Source of the DNA: an uncultured Microbacterium sp.
Lineage (GTDB): Bacteria > Actinomycetota > Actinomycetes > Actinomycetales > Microbacteriaceae
Length of the DNA stretch: 64,000 nt
Reading direction: 5' to 3'
Assembly: GCF_947489255.1 (NCBI RefSeq)
Contig: NZ_CANLCY010000004.1
Location: forward strand, 186,001-250,000
The notes under the pieces: model-generated
Told to the model about the DNA's origin: nothing
What the model saw: only the letters and a program-made list of their open reading frames with translations
Databases searched by the model: none
Shown: positions 32,506-40,501 of the stretch, in pieces
Numbering within the stretch: position 1 is the stretch's first letter
How the letters are laid out: every line of letters starts with the position of its first letter
Made by a program: the position numbers and the translations under genes

Positions 32506-34566
32506 ATGATCGGTGCAGTGCTGTCGAAGGGCGCCGTGCCCCTCGGGGTCGTGGGGATCATCCTGCTGTTGATCGTGCCGATCCCGGCGCCGCTGCTCGA
32601 CGTGCTCATCGTGTCGAACATCGCCTTCGCGCTGCTGATCCTGCTCACGGCGATGTTCGTGAAGAAGCCGCTCGACTTCTCCGTCTTCCCGAGCCTGCTG
32701 CTGGTGGCGACCCTCTTCCGCCTCGGTCTGAACGTGGCATCCACGCGGTTGATCCTCAGCGAGGCGCACGCCGGCCAGGTCATCGCGGCGTTCGGTCAGA
32801 TCACCATCAGCGGGTCGCTGGTCATCGGTGCCGTGATCTTCCTCATCCTGGCCGTCATCCAGTTCGTCGTCGTCACGAAGGGAGCGGAACGCGTCGCGGA
32901 GGTCGGGGCCCGCTTCACCCTGGATGCCATGCCAGGCAAGCAGATGGCCATCGACGCCGACCTGAACGCGGGCCTCATCACCGACGAGGAGGCCCGTCGA
33001 CGGCGCGCCGAAGTCGCCGCGGAGTCGGACTTCTACGGCGCGATGGACGGAGCGAGCAAGTTCGTCAAGGGCGACGCGATCGCCGGCATCGTCATCCTGG
33101 TCATCAACTTCGCCGGCGGCATCGTCATCGGCATGACGATGCACGGCATGAGCATCGACAAGGCGCTCGAGACCTACAGCCTGCTGACGATCGGCGACGG
33201 GCTCGTCACCCAGGTCCCGGCGCTGCTGATGGCCGTGTCGACGGGCATGATCGTCACGCGCGAGAACGCCGAGGCCGAGCTCGGCCGCGCCGCCGGGCGC
33301 CAGCTGCTCCAGTCGCGCAACGCGCTCATCATCACGGCCATGGCCGCCCTGGGGATGGGGCTCATTCCGGGGATGCCGTTCCTGGCCTTCCTCGCGATCG
33401 GCGCCGTCCTGCTGTTCGCGGCGTCGCGCGTGAAGGCGAACGCGGATCGCGCCGCGGCCGACGAGGCCGACGCGCAGGCGCAGCTCGCCGTCGAGGCCGC
33501 GGCGGAGCGGCCGGACGACCTCATGGACACGATGCGCGTGCACGCGCTGGAGATCTCGCTCGCCCCCGACATCGTCGACCTGGCGGCGGGAGGGCAGGGC
33601 GACCTGCTCACCCGGGTGAAGGCGCTGCGGCGCAAGGTCGCCCTCGAACTCGGCGCCCTCATGCCGCCGGTGCGCACGCGCGACAACGTCGAACTGCCCG
33701 CCGAGACGTACGCCATCCTCGTCGCCGGGGTCGAGGCGGGCCGGGGGATCGTCCCGCGCGGGCACGTGCTGGCGCTCGGGACGGGTCTCGAGAGCCTCCC
33801 CGGGACGCCGGTCGTCGACCCGGTGTTCGGTCTCGAGGGCAAATGGGTGCGCACCGAGATGTCGCACGCGGCCGACCTGGCCGGAGCGACGGTCATCGAC
33901 CGGTCGAGCGTGATCATCACCCACCTCTCCGACATCGTCCACGCGCACGCGCACCGGCTGCTCTCGCTCGAAGACGTGCGTCAGCTCACCGAGCACCTGA
34001 AACAGTCCAATCCCGCGGCCGTCGACGAGCTCACCCCGACCCTGCTGCCTCTGGCCGTGGTGCAGCGGGTGCTGGCCAGCCTGCTGGCCGAGAGGGTGTC
34101 GATCAACGACCTCGGACGCATCTACGAGGCCCTCGCCCTCCGTGCGAAGTCGTCGACCGAGATCCCCTCGCTCGTCGAGGCCGCGCGCAGCGCACTCGGC
34201 CCGGCCATCGCGGCGCGGTTCGCCCGCGACGGTCGTCTGCGGGTGGTCATGTTCGACCCGGTGCTCGAGCAGCAGATGCTCGAGGGATTGCGTCAGGTGG
34301 AGGGGCGCCCGCAGATCGTGCTGAGCGCCGAGGCGACGATGCAGCTGCTCGAGGGCATCCGCCGCACCGTCGGCGAGCTCGACCCGGCCGGTGCCGAGCC
34401 GATCCTGGTGTGCGCGCCCTCGCTGCGCCAGGGAGTACGCGCCCTGGTGTCGGGACAGGTCGCGGGGATGCCGATCCTGTCGTACGACGAAGCCGCGATC
34501 GGCGGGTTCGCGACCGACGTCGTCGGCGTGGTGCGCCTCGAGCAGGTCGCCATCGGTTCCCCGTAA
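32506..34566 (+). CDS. flhA: Flagellar export gate protein FlhA
   Basis: 686 residues, full length. The N-terminal half has about eight membrane helices with the FHIPEP signature region (LFRLGLNVASTRLILSEAHAG) and the conserved FVKGDAIAGIVILVINFAGG loop. The C-terminal cytosolic ring domain starts near residue 340 and holds the docking sites for FlgN, FliS and FliT chaperones. It ends the fliP operon; a hairpin and the csrA promoter follow. Confidence 0.95.
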   Translation: MIGAVLSKGAVPLGVVGIILLLIVPIPAPLLDVLIVSNIAFALLILLTAMFVKKPLDFSVFPSLLLVATLFRLGLNVASTRLILSEAHAGQVIAAFGQITISGSLVIGAVIFLILAVIQFVVVTKGAERVAEVGARFTLDAMPGKQMAIDADLNAGLITDEEARRRRAEVAAESDFYGAMDGASKFVKGDAIAGIVILVINFAGGIVIGMTMHGMSIDKALETYSLLTIGDGLVTQVPALLMAVSTGMIVTRENAEAELGRAAGRQLLQSRNALIITAMAALGMGLIPGMPFLAFLAIGAVLLFAASRVKANADRAAADEADAQAQLAVEAAAERPDDLMDTMRVHALEISLAPDIVDLAAGGQGDLLTRVKALRRKVALELGALMPPVRTRDNVELPAETYAILVAGVEAGRGIVPRGHVLALGTGLESLPGTPVVDPVFGLEGKWVRTEMSHAADLAGATVIDRSSVIITHLSDIVHAHAHRLLSLEDVRQLTEHLKQSNPAAVDELTPTLLPLAVVQRVLASLLAERVSINDLGRIYEALALRAKSSTEIPSLVEAARSALGPAIAARFARDGRLRVVMFDPVLEQQMLEGLRQVEGRPQIVLSAEATMQLLEGIRRTVGELDPAGAEPILVCAPSLRQGVRALVSGQVAGMPILSYDEAAIGGFATDVVGVVRLEQVAIGSP

Positions 34567-34576
34567 GGCGCGGAAT

Positions 34577-34606
34577 CCGCTCGTGATCGAGCGGAAAAGG
34601 TATATT
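34577..34606 (+). promoter_or_regulatory. csrA promoter with palindrome over the -35 region
   Basis: TATATT (34601-34606) is a strong -10. CCGCTCG (34577-34583) and CGAGCGG (34588-34594) form a perfect 7-bp palindrome that covers the expected -35 position. It may be an operator, or the flhA terminator stem, although no U-run follows. Confidence 0.5.
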
Positions 34607-34658
34607 CGTCGGCAGGACGGCGCTCCGCGCAGCAGCCAGGGAAGGCGGTCACTCCGAC

Positions 34659-34907
34659 ATGCTCGTACTCACACGACGCCCCAACGAGAGCATCATGATC
34701 GGCGACGACGTCACCGTCACGGTGCTGGGGGTGACGGCGACGGGCGTGCGCATCGGCATCGACGCGCCCCGCGACACCCGCATCCATCGCAGCGAGATCG
34801 TGGTCGCCGTCGGTTCCGAGAACCACGACGCCCTGACGGCGGCCCGTTCCGACGAGGCGCAGGGCGCGCTGCTGAGCGCGCTGCGCGCGTCGACGCCGAC
34901 CGAGTAG
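34659..34907 (+). CDS. csrA: Translational regulator CsrA
   Basis: A dimeric RNA-binding protein that blocks ribosome access by binding GGA-containing loops in leaders. 82 residues. The N-terminal strand [20 protein letters not shown], the core [27 protein letters not shown] and the conserved arginine in HRSEI are intact, so RNA binding should be preserved. A ~25-residue C-terminal extension resembles those of CsrA proteins antagonised by FliW. Its own promoter allows expression apart from the flhA operon. Probable targets are the hairpin leaders of flagellin, flgB, fliH and fliP. Confidence 0.95.
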   Translation: MLVLTRRPNESIMIGDDVTVTVLGVTATGVRIGIDAPRDTRIHRSEIVVAVGSENHDALTAARSDEAQGALLSALRASTPTE

Positions 34908-34953
34908 GGCGCGCGGCGGTCGCCCCGACGCGGCGCGGGCCAGAGGCGCCGCG

Positions 34954-34983
34954 GGTTACTGGTGCCCCGCGTCGTCGCGATAG
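34954..34983 (+). promoter_or_regulatory. Candidate FliA promoter of the flgN operon
   Basis: GGTTAC (34954-34959), 17-nt spacer, GCGATAG (34977-34983). Confidence 0.62.
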
Positions 34984-34989
34984 TGGCTG

Positions 34990-35013
34990 TCGTGACGGGT
35001 GCACCTGTCACGA
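34990..35013 (+). promoter_or_regulatory. 24-bp palindrome in the flgN leader
   Basis: TCGTGAC (34990-34996) pairs with GTCACGA (35007-35013), and the inner GGTGCACC is itself palindromic. This leader has no ACGGATC-loop hairpin, so it differs from the other three. It could be a protein-binding operator or a single long RNA hairpin. Confidence 0.55.
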
Positions 35014-35039
35014 GGACTCGACCCGAACGAGGAGACTCC

Positions 35040-35522
35040 GTGGCCGCCACCGACCTGAGCATGCAGCTGCTGCGTCAGCGCGAACTGCTCGAGCTGATGC
35101 TGTTCAAGCTCGAGGAGCTCGAGATGCTCGTGACGACCGGGCGCACGCGCTGGGTCCAGCACGCCACGTCCGAGGTCGAGCGGGTCGCGAAGGCCCTCGC
35201 CTCGGGGGCGATCCTGCGCGACACGATGTTCGTCGACGTCGCGACGCAGTGGGGCTCTCCGGAGGCCACCACGCTGCGCGAGCTCGTCGAGATCGCCCCG
35301 ACCGAGGCCTGGCGCGAGGTCATGGGCTCGCACCACGCGGTCATGACCGGTCTGGCCGAGGAGATCGCGCAGAAGAGGAACGCCGTCAACCAGCACCTGC
35401 GCACGGCACTGCGCGTGACGCAGGAGACGATCGCCGGGCTCGGGGAGCCCACCGGGGAGTACGCCGCGAGCGGGGCGCTCGTCGGTGGTGCCGGATCGCG
35501 TCTGCTCGACGTGCAGGTCTGA
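35040..35522 (+). CDS. flgN: FlgN-type chaperone of hook-filament junction proteins
   Basis: 160 residues, strongly helical. The N-terminal segment LSMQLLRQRELLELMLFKLEELEMLV fits the FlgN family, which escorts FlgK and FlgL to the export gate. Its position right before flgK and flgL supports this. The GTG start has GAGGAG 5-6 nt upstream; the longer open frame crosses the promoter and is rejected. Confidence 0.82.
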   Translation: MAATDLSMQLLRQRELLELMLFKLEELEMLVTTGRTRWVQHATSEVERVAKALASGAILRDTMFVDVATQWGSPEATTLRELVEIAPTEAWREVMGSHHAVMTGLAEEIAQKRNAVNQHLRTALRVTQETIAGLGEPTGEYAASGALVGGAGSRLLDVQV

Positions 35523-35525
35523 GGC

Positions 35526-36932
35526 ATGTCGACTTTCGCAGGGCTCCAGGTGGCCGCGTCGGGCCTGGCGGCGGCGCGCGCCGGGATGACCGTCACCGGG
35601 CAGAACATCGCCAACGAGACCACGCCCGGATACACCCGCCAACGCATCGATCAGACCTCGGTCGCGGCTCCCGGAACCGTCGCCGCGTGGGGATCGGGCC
35701 TGGGCGTCGGCGGCGGCGTCACGGTGACGGGCATCGCACGGCTCGGCGACGAGGTGCTGGACGCGCGCGTGCGCGATGCGCTGTCGGCATCCGGGTTCTG
35801 GTCGACGCGGGCCGCGGCCGCGGGCAGCGCCGAGGCCGTGCTCGCCGAGCCGACGAAAGACGGTCTGGCCGCGAACCTCAATCGCTTCTGGGCGGGCTGG
35901 TCCGACCTGGCCAACACCCCCGAGCCCGCGGCGGCGCAGGTGGTGCTCACCAACGCCACGGTGCTGGCCGCGCAGATCTCCTCGGGCTACGACAGCGTGG
36001 TGGGGCAGTGGACCGACCTGCGCGCCCAGATCGACCGCCAGGTCGCCGACGTCAACGCCACGGCGGCCCAGGTCGCGACCCTCAACGGGCAGATCCGCAC
36101 GGCGCTCCAGTCGGGGCGCTCGGCCAACGAGCTCATCGACCAGCGCAACACCCTGGCGCAGCAGCTGTCCACCGTCGTGGGGGCGACCGGACGCCTCGAG
36201 GACGACGGCACGATGACCCTCCGCCTCGACGGCAATGCGCTGGTCGCCGGCGACGCCAGCCGCAATCTGGCGGTGACGGGGCCGCGCGAGCTGACCGACC
36301 CGGCCCGCATCACGGTCTCGTGGACCGACCGCCCCGACGTCGCGGTCGCGATCACCGGCGGGTCGGTGGGGGGTGCGCTGAGCGTTCTCGCACCGGCATC
36401 CGAGGGGGGCACGCTGGCGGCGGTGGCCGACGCCTACAACGCCGTCGCGACCGCGCTCGCCTCCGCCGTCAACGGCATCCATCGGTCCGGCCAGACCGCG
36501 ACGGGGGCCGCCGGTGGGGATTTCTTCTCCGTGGATGCCACGGGCCCGGCTGCGCGGGGGTTGCGGGTCGTGCCCACCGGGCTCGATCAGCTCGCCCTTG
36601 CCGCGCCGGGAGCGGGGGCGCTGGACACCTCGATCGCCGACCGCATCTCGGTGCTCGGGTCGTCGTCGACCGGTCCGTCGGCGACGTGGTCGAGCTTCGT
36701 CACGGGTTTCGGCGTGGCGGTCGGGGGAGACGTCCAGCGCGCCGACACGGCGGATCGCAGCGCGATCGCGGCGATCAGCGGTCAGCAGTCGCAGGCGTCG
36801 GTCGACGGCGACGAGGAGACGCTCAACCTCCTGAAGTACCAGACCGCCTATCAGGCGGCGGCCCGGGTGCTGACCGCGGTCGACGAAGCCCTCGACCTGC
36901 TCATCAACCGCGTCGGCCTCGTCGGCCGCTGA
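35526..36932 (+). CDS. flgK: Hook-associated protein 1 (FlgK)
   Basis: The first hook-filament junction protein, 468 residues. N-terminal FAGLQVAASGLAAARAGMTVTGQNIANETTPGYTRQR and C-terminal LNLLKYQTAYQAAARVLTAVDEALDLLINRVG are canonical. The segment ANELIDQRNTLAQQLSTVVGATGRLEDDG near residue 200 is the FlgK-specific block. Follows flgN after 3 bp. Confidence 0.93.
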   Translation: MSTFAGLQVAASGLAAARAGMTVTGQNIANETTPGYTRQRIDQTSVAAPGTVAAWGSGLGVGGGVTVTGIARLGDEVLDARVRDALSASGFWSTRAAAAGSAEAVLAEPTKDGLAANLNRFWAGWSDLANTPEPAAAQVVLTNATVLAAQISSGYDSVVGQWTDLRAQIDRQVADVNATAAQVATLNGQIRTALQSGRSANELIDQRNTLAQQLSTVVGATGRLEDDGTMTLRLDGNALVAGDASRNLAVTGPRELTDPARITVSWTDRPDVAVAITGGSVGGALSVLAPASEGGTLAAVADAYNAVATALASAVNGIHRSGQTATGAAGGDFFSVDATGPAARGLRVVPTGLDQLALAAPGAGALDTSIADRISVLGSSSTGPSATWSSFVTGFGVAVGGDVQRADTADRSAIAAISGQQSQASVDGDEETLNLLKYQTAYQAAARVLTAVDEALDLLINRVGLVGR

Positions 36933-36945
36933 CCCCGGAGTGGCC

Positions 36946-37833
36946 ATGATCGGACGCATCACCAGCAGCACCGTCAACCAGCAGGCGCTGCGCACCTTGC
37001 AGGCGGGTCTCGCCGACCGGGCTCGGCTGCAGGACCAGGCGACCTCGCAACGCGCCATCCGCACCTCCAGCGACGATCCGGCGGTCGCGGCCGCGATCCT
37101 CGGGGTGCACGGCGAACAGGCCCGCGTGTCGCAGTACGCCCGCAACATCACCGACGGCCTCGCCTGGGTCACCACCGCCGACACGGCGCTGGGAGCGAGC
37201 ATCGACCTGCTCAATCGCGCGCGCGACCTCACCGCGCAGGGGGCCAACTCGGGGGCGTTGAGCGCGTCGGCCCGCGAGTCGATCGCCGCCGAGCTCGACA
37301 GCCTGAGCACCGAGCTGTTATCGCAGGCGAACACGACGGTGCTCGGACGCACCGTCTTCGCCGGAACCGGCGACAGCGGGTCGGCCTTCGATCCGACGAC
37401 CTTCGCGTTCTCGGGGGCGGGCGGTGCGGGGGTCGAGCGACGCGTCTCCGCCGGCGAGAAGGTGCGCGTCGACCTCGACGGCGCGCAGGTCTTCGGTGAG
37501 GGCGCCGACAGCGTCTTCGCGGCTCTGCGGGGGATCGCGGCCGACCTGCGCGCGGGCGCGGAGGTCGGACCGCGACTGGCGACGATCGATGCGCACCTGG
37601 AAGACCTCACGACCGCCCGCGGCGTCGCCGGGGCGCGGCAGGCCCAGATCGAGCGGGCGTCGGCCGCCAACACCGATCTCGGGGTCGACCTCGAGGCCCG
37701 CCGCGCCGAGGTCGAGAACGTCGACACCCTCGAGGTCTACATCGCGCTGCAGTCCGCCGAGCTCGTGTACCAATCCGCCCTGCAGGTGACGGCCAAGAGC
37801 CTGCAGACCAACCTCCTGGAGTTCCTGCGATGA
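36946..37833 (+). CDS. flgL: Hook-associated protein 3 (FlgL)
   Basis: The second junction protein, ~295 residues, with a flagellin-like fold. N-terminal MIGRITSSTVNQQALRTLQAGL and RTSSDDPAVAAAILGVHGEQ, and C-terminal NVDTLEVYIALQSAELVYQSALQVTAKSLQTNLLEFLR, are typical. The ATG at 36946 is favoured by CGGAG 5 nt upstream over the GTG at 36940. Overlaps fliW by four bases. Confidence 0.92.
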   Translation: MIGRITSSTVNQQALRTLQAGLADRARLQDQATSQRAIRTSSDDPAVAAAILGVHGEQARVSQYARNITDGLAWVTTADTALGASIDLLNRARDLTAQGANSGALSASARESIAAELDSLSTELLSQANTTVLGRTVFAGTGDSGSAFDPTTFAFSGAGGAGVERRVSAGEKVRVDLDGAQVFGEGADSVFAALRGIAADLRAGAEVGPRLATIDAHLEDLTTARGVAGARQAQIERASAANTDLGVDLEARRAEVENVDTLEVYIALQSAELVYQSALQVTAKSLQTNLLEFLR

Positions 37834-38276
37834 CCACCGCCGCGACGACCGCCACCGGGACCCCCGCCACCGGGACCCCCGCCACCGGGACCCCCGCCGA
37901 GATCAGCGATCTCGACGTCGAGTTCGCGTCGTCCCCTCCCGGGCTCGGCCCGCTCACCTCCTTCCGGCTGACGCGCATCGAGGGGGCACGGGGGCTGTAC
38001 ACCCTGCGCTCGACGGGTGACGAGGTACGGCTGTTCCTCGTCGACCCCGCGACGGTGGTCTCGGGGTATCACCCCCGTATCACCGCCGGGATGCGCGACG
38101 AGATCGGCGCCGACGAGGATGCCGTCCGCGTCTTCGTCGTGGCGAACCCGTCGGACGAGGGGGTGTTCGTGAACCTGCGCGCGCCCGTCCTGCTCAACGA
38201 GCGCACGGGCGCGGCGGCGCAGATCATCTTCGAGGACACGTCCTACCCGCTGCGCGCGCAGCTGGGGGCGGCTTAG
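37830..38276 (+). CDS. fliW: Flagellar assembly factor FliW (CsrA antagonist)
   Basis: In Bacillus FliW binds either flagellin or CsrA, so flagellin export frees FliW to switch CsrA off. 148 residues. Family blocks are GLGPLTSFRLTRIEGARGLYTLRSTGDEVRLFLVDP and VFVNLRAPVLLNERTGAAAQIIFEDTSYPLR. The first ~25 residues are a TGTPA repeat not typical of the family. It is translationally coupled to flgL. Together with csrA it completes the switch that the hairpin leaders suggest. Confidence 0.92.
   Translation: MTTAATTATGTPATGTPATGTPAEISDLDVEFASSPPGLGPLTSFRLTRIEGARGLYTLRSTGDEVRLFLVDPATVVSGYHPRITAGMRDEIGADEDAVRVFVVANPSDEGVFVNLRAPVLLNERTGAAAQIIFEDTSYPLRAQLGAA
37851..37895. repeat. 15-bp tandem repeat in the fliW 5' end
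   Basis: Three perfect copies of GCCACCGGGACCCCC encode the repeated A-T-G-T-P near the FliW N-terminus. Confidence 0.9.
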
Positions 38277-38355
38277 CGGTCGTCCGTCCGCGGGCCGCGT
38301 GCCCGGCGGCGTGTCCTGGTCGCCGAAAAATCGCCCGGGACGAGCTCCGAGGCGC

Positions 38356-38378
38356 TAGGATCATCACGAAAACGAGCA
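38356..38378 (+). promoter_or_regulatory. Distal HU promoter with flagellar early-gene motif
   Basis: TAGGAT (38356-38361) is followed after 3 nt by CACGAAAACGAGCA (38365-38378), related to the motifs at the fliA and orf10248 promoters. Confidence 0.45.
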
Positions 38379-38665
38379 GAAACCGACCCAGCACCGCGAC
38401 CCGAATGCGGTGTGCGCCCTCCCGAAGGGGCGCGGGGCGGAGTCAGCCCGCGGTACGTGACCTCGATCCGAGGGGCGACGGCGGCGAGCTCGGCGTCGCG
38501 CACGCGCCGCCGGATCGACCGTCGCGCTCATGGAGACGGGCCGCGTCGGCGGGCGACGACGCGTACCGCCGGCGTCTTCACCCGAAGGATCCGAGTCCGC
38601 GTCGCAGCACGGTCCACCTGTCGTCCCCGATTGGCAACCCCGACGCCGGTCACGGGGGCGACACA

Positions 38666-38689
38666 TACGCTCGTTCACGAGCAAGAGCA
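38666..38689 (+). promoter_or_regulatory. Proximal HU promoter with related motif
   Basis: TACGCT (38666-38671), then 4 nt, then CACGAGCAAGAGCA (38676-38689). GCTCG/CGAGC here also forms a small hairpin. The ATG follows at 38704. Confidence 0.4.
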
Positions 38690-38703
38690 ATGGATGGTGA
38701 GAT

Positions 38704-39042
38704 ATGCCTGTCACGAGGTCCGATGAGCCCAAGGTGAGCAAGCGCGAGTTCGTCCAGCGGGTGTCCAAGCGCGCGGGTCTTTCCCTGCGGACGACCCAGC
38801 TCGCCTACGACGCGATCTTCGAGGAGATCCTCGACCTGGTGAACGCGGGCAACCGCGTCACCCTGACCGGGTTCGGCAAGTTCTACGCCCAGCCGCACAA
38901 GGGGCACAACGTCGTTCTGAACATCCGCGACGACGCGCACGCCCGCGGGCAGGTCGACGACTACGCGGTGCTGAAGTTCTCCGCGACCCGGGAAGTCAAC
39001 AAGAAGGTGACGGTTCCGCCCCGCTCCCGCGACGACACGTAG
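38704..39042 (+). CDS. Divergent HU/IHF-family DNA-binding protein
   Basis: 112 residues. The HU fold is recognisable in SKREFVQRVSKRAGLSLRTTQLAYDAIFEEIL and the strand NRVTLTGFGKFYAQ. The DNA-wrapping arm is altered: the usual GRNPxTG tip is replaced by NIRDDAHARGQVDD. A ~10-residue N-terminal extension and a basic C-terminus are present. Its promoters share a motif with fliA, so it may be part of the motility regulon or control it. It is convergent with the AAA ATPase. Confidence 0.8.
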   Translation: MPVTRSDEPKVSKREFVQRVSKRAGLSLRTTQLAYDAIFEEILDLVNAGNRVTLTGFGKFYAQPHKGHNVVLNIRDDAHARGQVDDYAVLKFSATREVNKKVTVPPRSRDDT

Positions 39043-39045
39043 TCC

Positions 39046-39062
39046 CGGCCCGCGCGGGGCCG
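39046..39062. terminator. Hairpin between convergent HU and AAA genes
   Basis: CGGCCC (39046-39051) and GGGCCG (39057-39062) form a 6-bp GC stem within the 26-bp gap. Probably a short bidirectional terminator without a U-run. Confidence 0.4.
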
Positions 39063-39068
39063 CGGGGG

Positions 39069-40154
39069 TCAGCGATCGAACGAGTAGCTGGTCTGGCCGA
39101 CGAGGGTGAGGGTGATCCGCGCGGGGAGCTCGTCGGGCATCTCCTCGTCCTCGTCCATCGCATCGATCGTGTGGACGGGGATCGAGATGCTCCCGTCGTC
39201 CTCGAACACGACATCGCGTGGGGCGAAGGAGAAGAACAGCGCACGCTGCGTGCTGCGGAGTTCGATCGTGCGCCGCACGTCGCCGCGTTCGTGCAGGTTG
39301 AGCACCGATTCGTCGGCGAGGATCGTCCCGTCGAGGTACTTCGCTTCGACGCGATAGGTGCTCGGCTCGATCGCCTTGATGTTGAGGTCCTCGACGATCT
39401 CCGAGAACTTCGCCTCAGGATGGTTCATCTCGAACGCGATCGCGCGCAGGTGATCGTAGGTGAGGTTCACACGACGCGAGAACAGTGCCGCGTTCTCGAC
39501 CTCCGATGCTGCAGCGTGCGGCGCCTGGTCGGCGAGATACTCCCGCACCTCGTCCGGGCCCGGGTAGTCGAAGCGCATGTGGTAGTGGAAGCGGCCCGGC
39601 CGGTTGACGATGTAGTGGCTGACGTCCTGCACGTCGTTGACCGTCACGCAGTAGATGCGTCGCACCGACGACATGCCGTCGAAGAGGGTGAGGAACTGAT
39701 TCTGGCGGTTCGGCTCCGCGAGGTGACCGCGGCCGGATGCGAAGACCTTCTCGAACTCGTCGAAGATGACGAGGCATTCGTCGAGGGTGTCGAGGAAGTC
39801 CACGATGCCGTCGGCATCCTCGGTGACCAGGACCACCGGGAGTTCCTGCGCGATCGCGCGTTCCGCCACCATGCGGAGGAACATCGACTTGCCCTGCCCC
39901 TTGTTGCCCGACAGCATCACGCCCAGGTTGCGGTCGAGCCGGGCGTAGGTGCGGAAGATCTTGTCGACCTTCGCCTCGCGCTGCCCGTACACCTTCTCTG
40001 CGCCGACGGCGAGATCCGCCGTGCGCACGAGGCTGAAGCCCTCTTTGCTGCTGAAGCGCACGCGATAGGTGCCGAGAGGCAGGGAGTCGTGAGCCTTCAC
40101 GGCGGAATCGTAGACCCGGACCTGGCCGCCGGTCTCGATGTAGGTGCTGCTCAC
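39069..40154 (-). CDS. AAA-family ATPase of unknown role
   Basis: 361 residues. An N-terminal beta domain (TGGQVRVYDSAVKAHDSLPLGTYRV) precedes the ATPase core with Walker A LSGNKGQGKSMFL (about 80-92) and Walker B CLVIFDEFEKVF (about 125-136). The sensor/arginine region is YIVNRPGRFHYHMRFDYP. A C-terminal beta-rich domain follows. It is cytoplasmic. Phage and actinobacterial ATPases can have this layout, but I cannot name a substrate. GTG start with AGAGGAG upstream. It lies beside the HU-like gene. Confidence 0.75.
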   Translation of the reverse strand: MSSTYIETGGQVRVYDSAVKAHDSLPLGTYRVRFSSKEGFSLVRTADLAVGAEKVYGQREAKVDKIFRTYARLDRNLGVMLSGNKGQGKSMFLRMVAERAIAQELPVVLVTEDADGIVDFLDTLDECLVIFDEFEKVFASGRGHLAEPNRQNQFLTLFDGMSSVRRIYCVTVNDVQDVSHYIVNRPGRFHYHMRFDYPGPDEVREYLADQAPHAAASEVENAALFSRRVNLTYDHLRAIAFEMNHPEAKFSEIVEDLNIKAIEPSTYRVEAKYLDGTILADESVLNLHERGDVRRTIELRSTQRALFFSFAPRDVVFEDDGSISIPVHTIDAMDEDEEMPDELPARITLTLVGQTSYSFDR

Positions 40155-40501
40155 GTGGTCGTGCTCCTCTAGGGGGGAAGGGGCGTTCCGAAAGGGCTGT
40201 CAATACCCTAAGAATGAGATGAGTACTTTCTAATGTAAGCCCCGGAAGGCGTGCCGCAAGACCATTTGAGGTAAAGGAATCACGAGCGGTGCGCTGTCGG
40301 GACGGCGGAGCGTCGGGGGGCGCGAAACGACTCGAAAAGGAGAGGAAACGCGAAGGCGCCGTCATCGGGCCGCACACCGTGGCCGACGATGCGCGACTTT
40401 CGCGGAATCCTCCGGTGCGCTTTTCGACGACGAACGGAAAACGATGGAGCGAATGACGAGAGGAGGCGCACGGGTGACGCGCGACCACCTCTGGGGGGCC
40501 C
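40155..40501. other. AT-richer divergent promoter region
   Basis: 347 bp without a gene, between the AAA ATPase and orf40502. Positions about 40198-40285 are clearly AT-richer than the surroundings. On the minus strand TAGGGT (40205-40210) could serve the ATPase. The composition shift may mark acquired DNA or simply a promoter. Confidence 0.45.

Larger units (their letters stand above)
38277..38703. other. Gene-free region upstream of the HU-like gene
   Basis: 427 bp without a credible gene; the open frames are arginine-rich shadows. It holds two candidate promoters for the downstream HU-like gene at 38356-38378 and 38666-38689. The first would give a ~330-nt leader. I see no terminator of obvious strength after fliW. 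Confidence 0.5.

Noticed and set aside
34956..37727. 923-codon minus-strand open frame opposite flgN, flgK and flgL
   Set aside because: Shadow of three well-identified genes; no motif or start signal.
38412..38726. 104-codon frame upstream of the HU gene
   Set aside because: Arg-rich, overlaps the HU start, no ribosome-binding site and no recognisable fold.
40155..40501. Prophage or insertion-sequence remnant
   Set aside because: AT-richer patch noted, but no transposase, integrase, attachment repeat or inverted terminal repeat was found.
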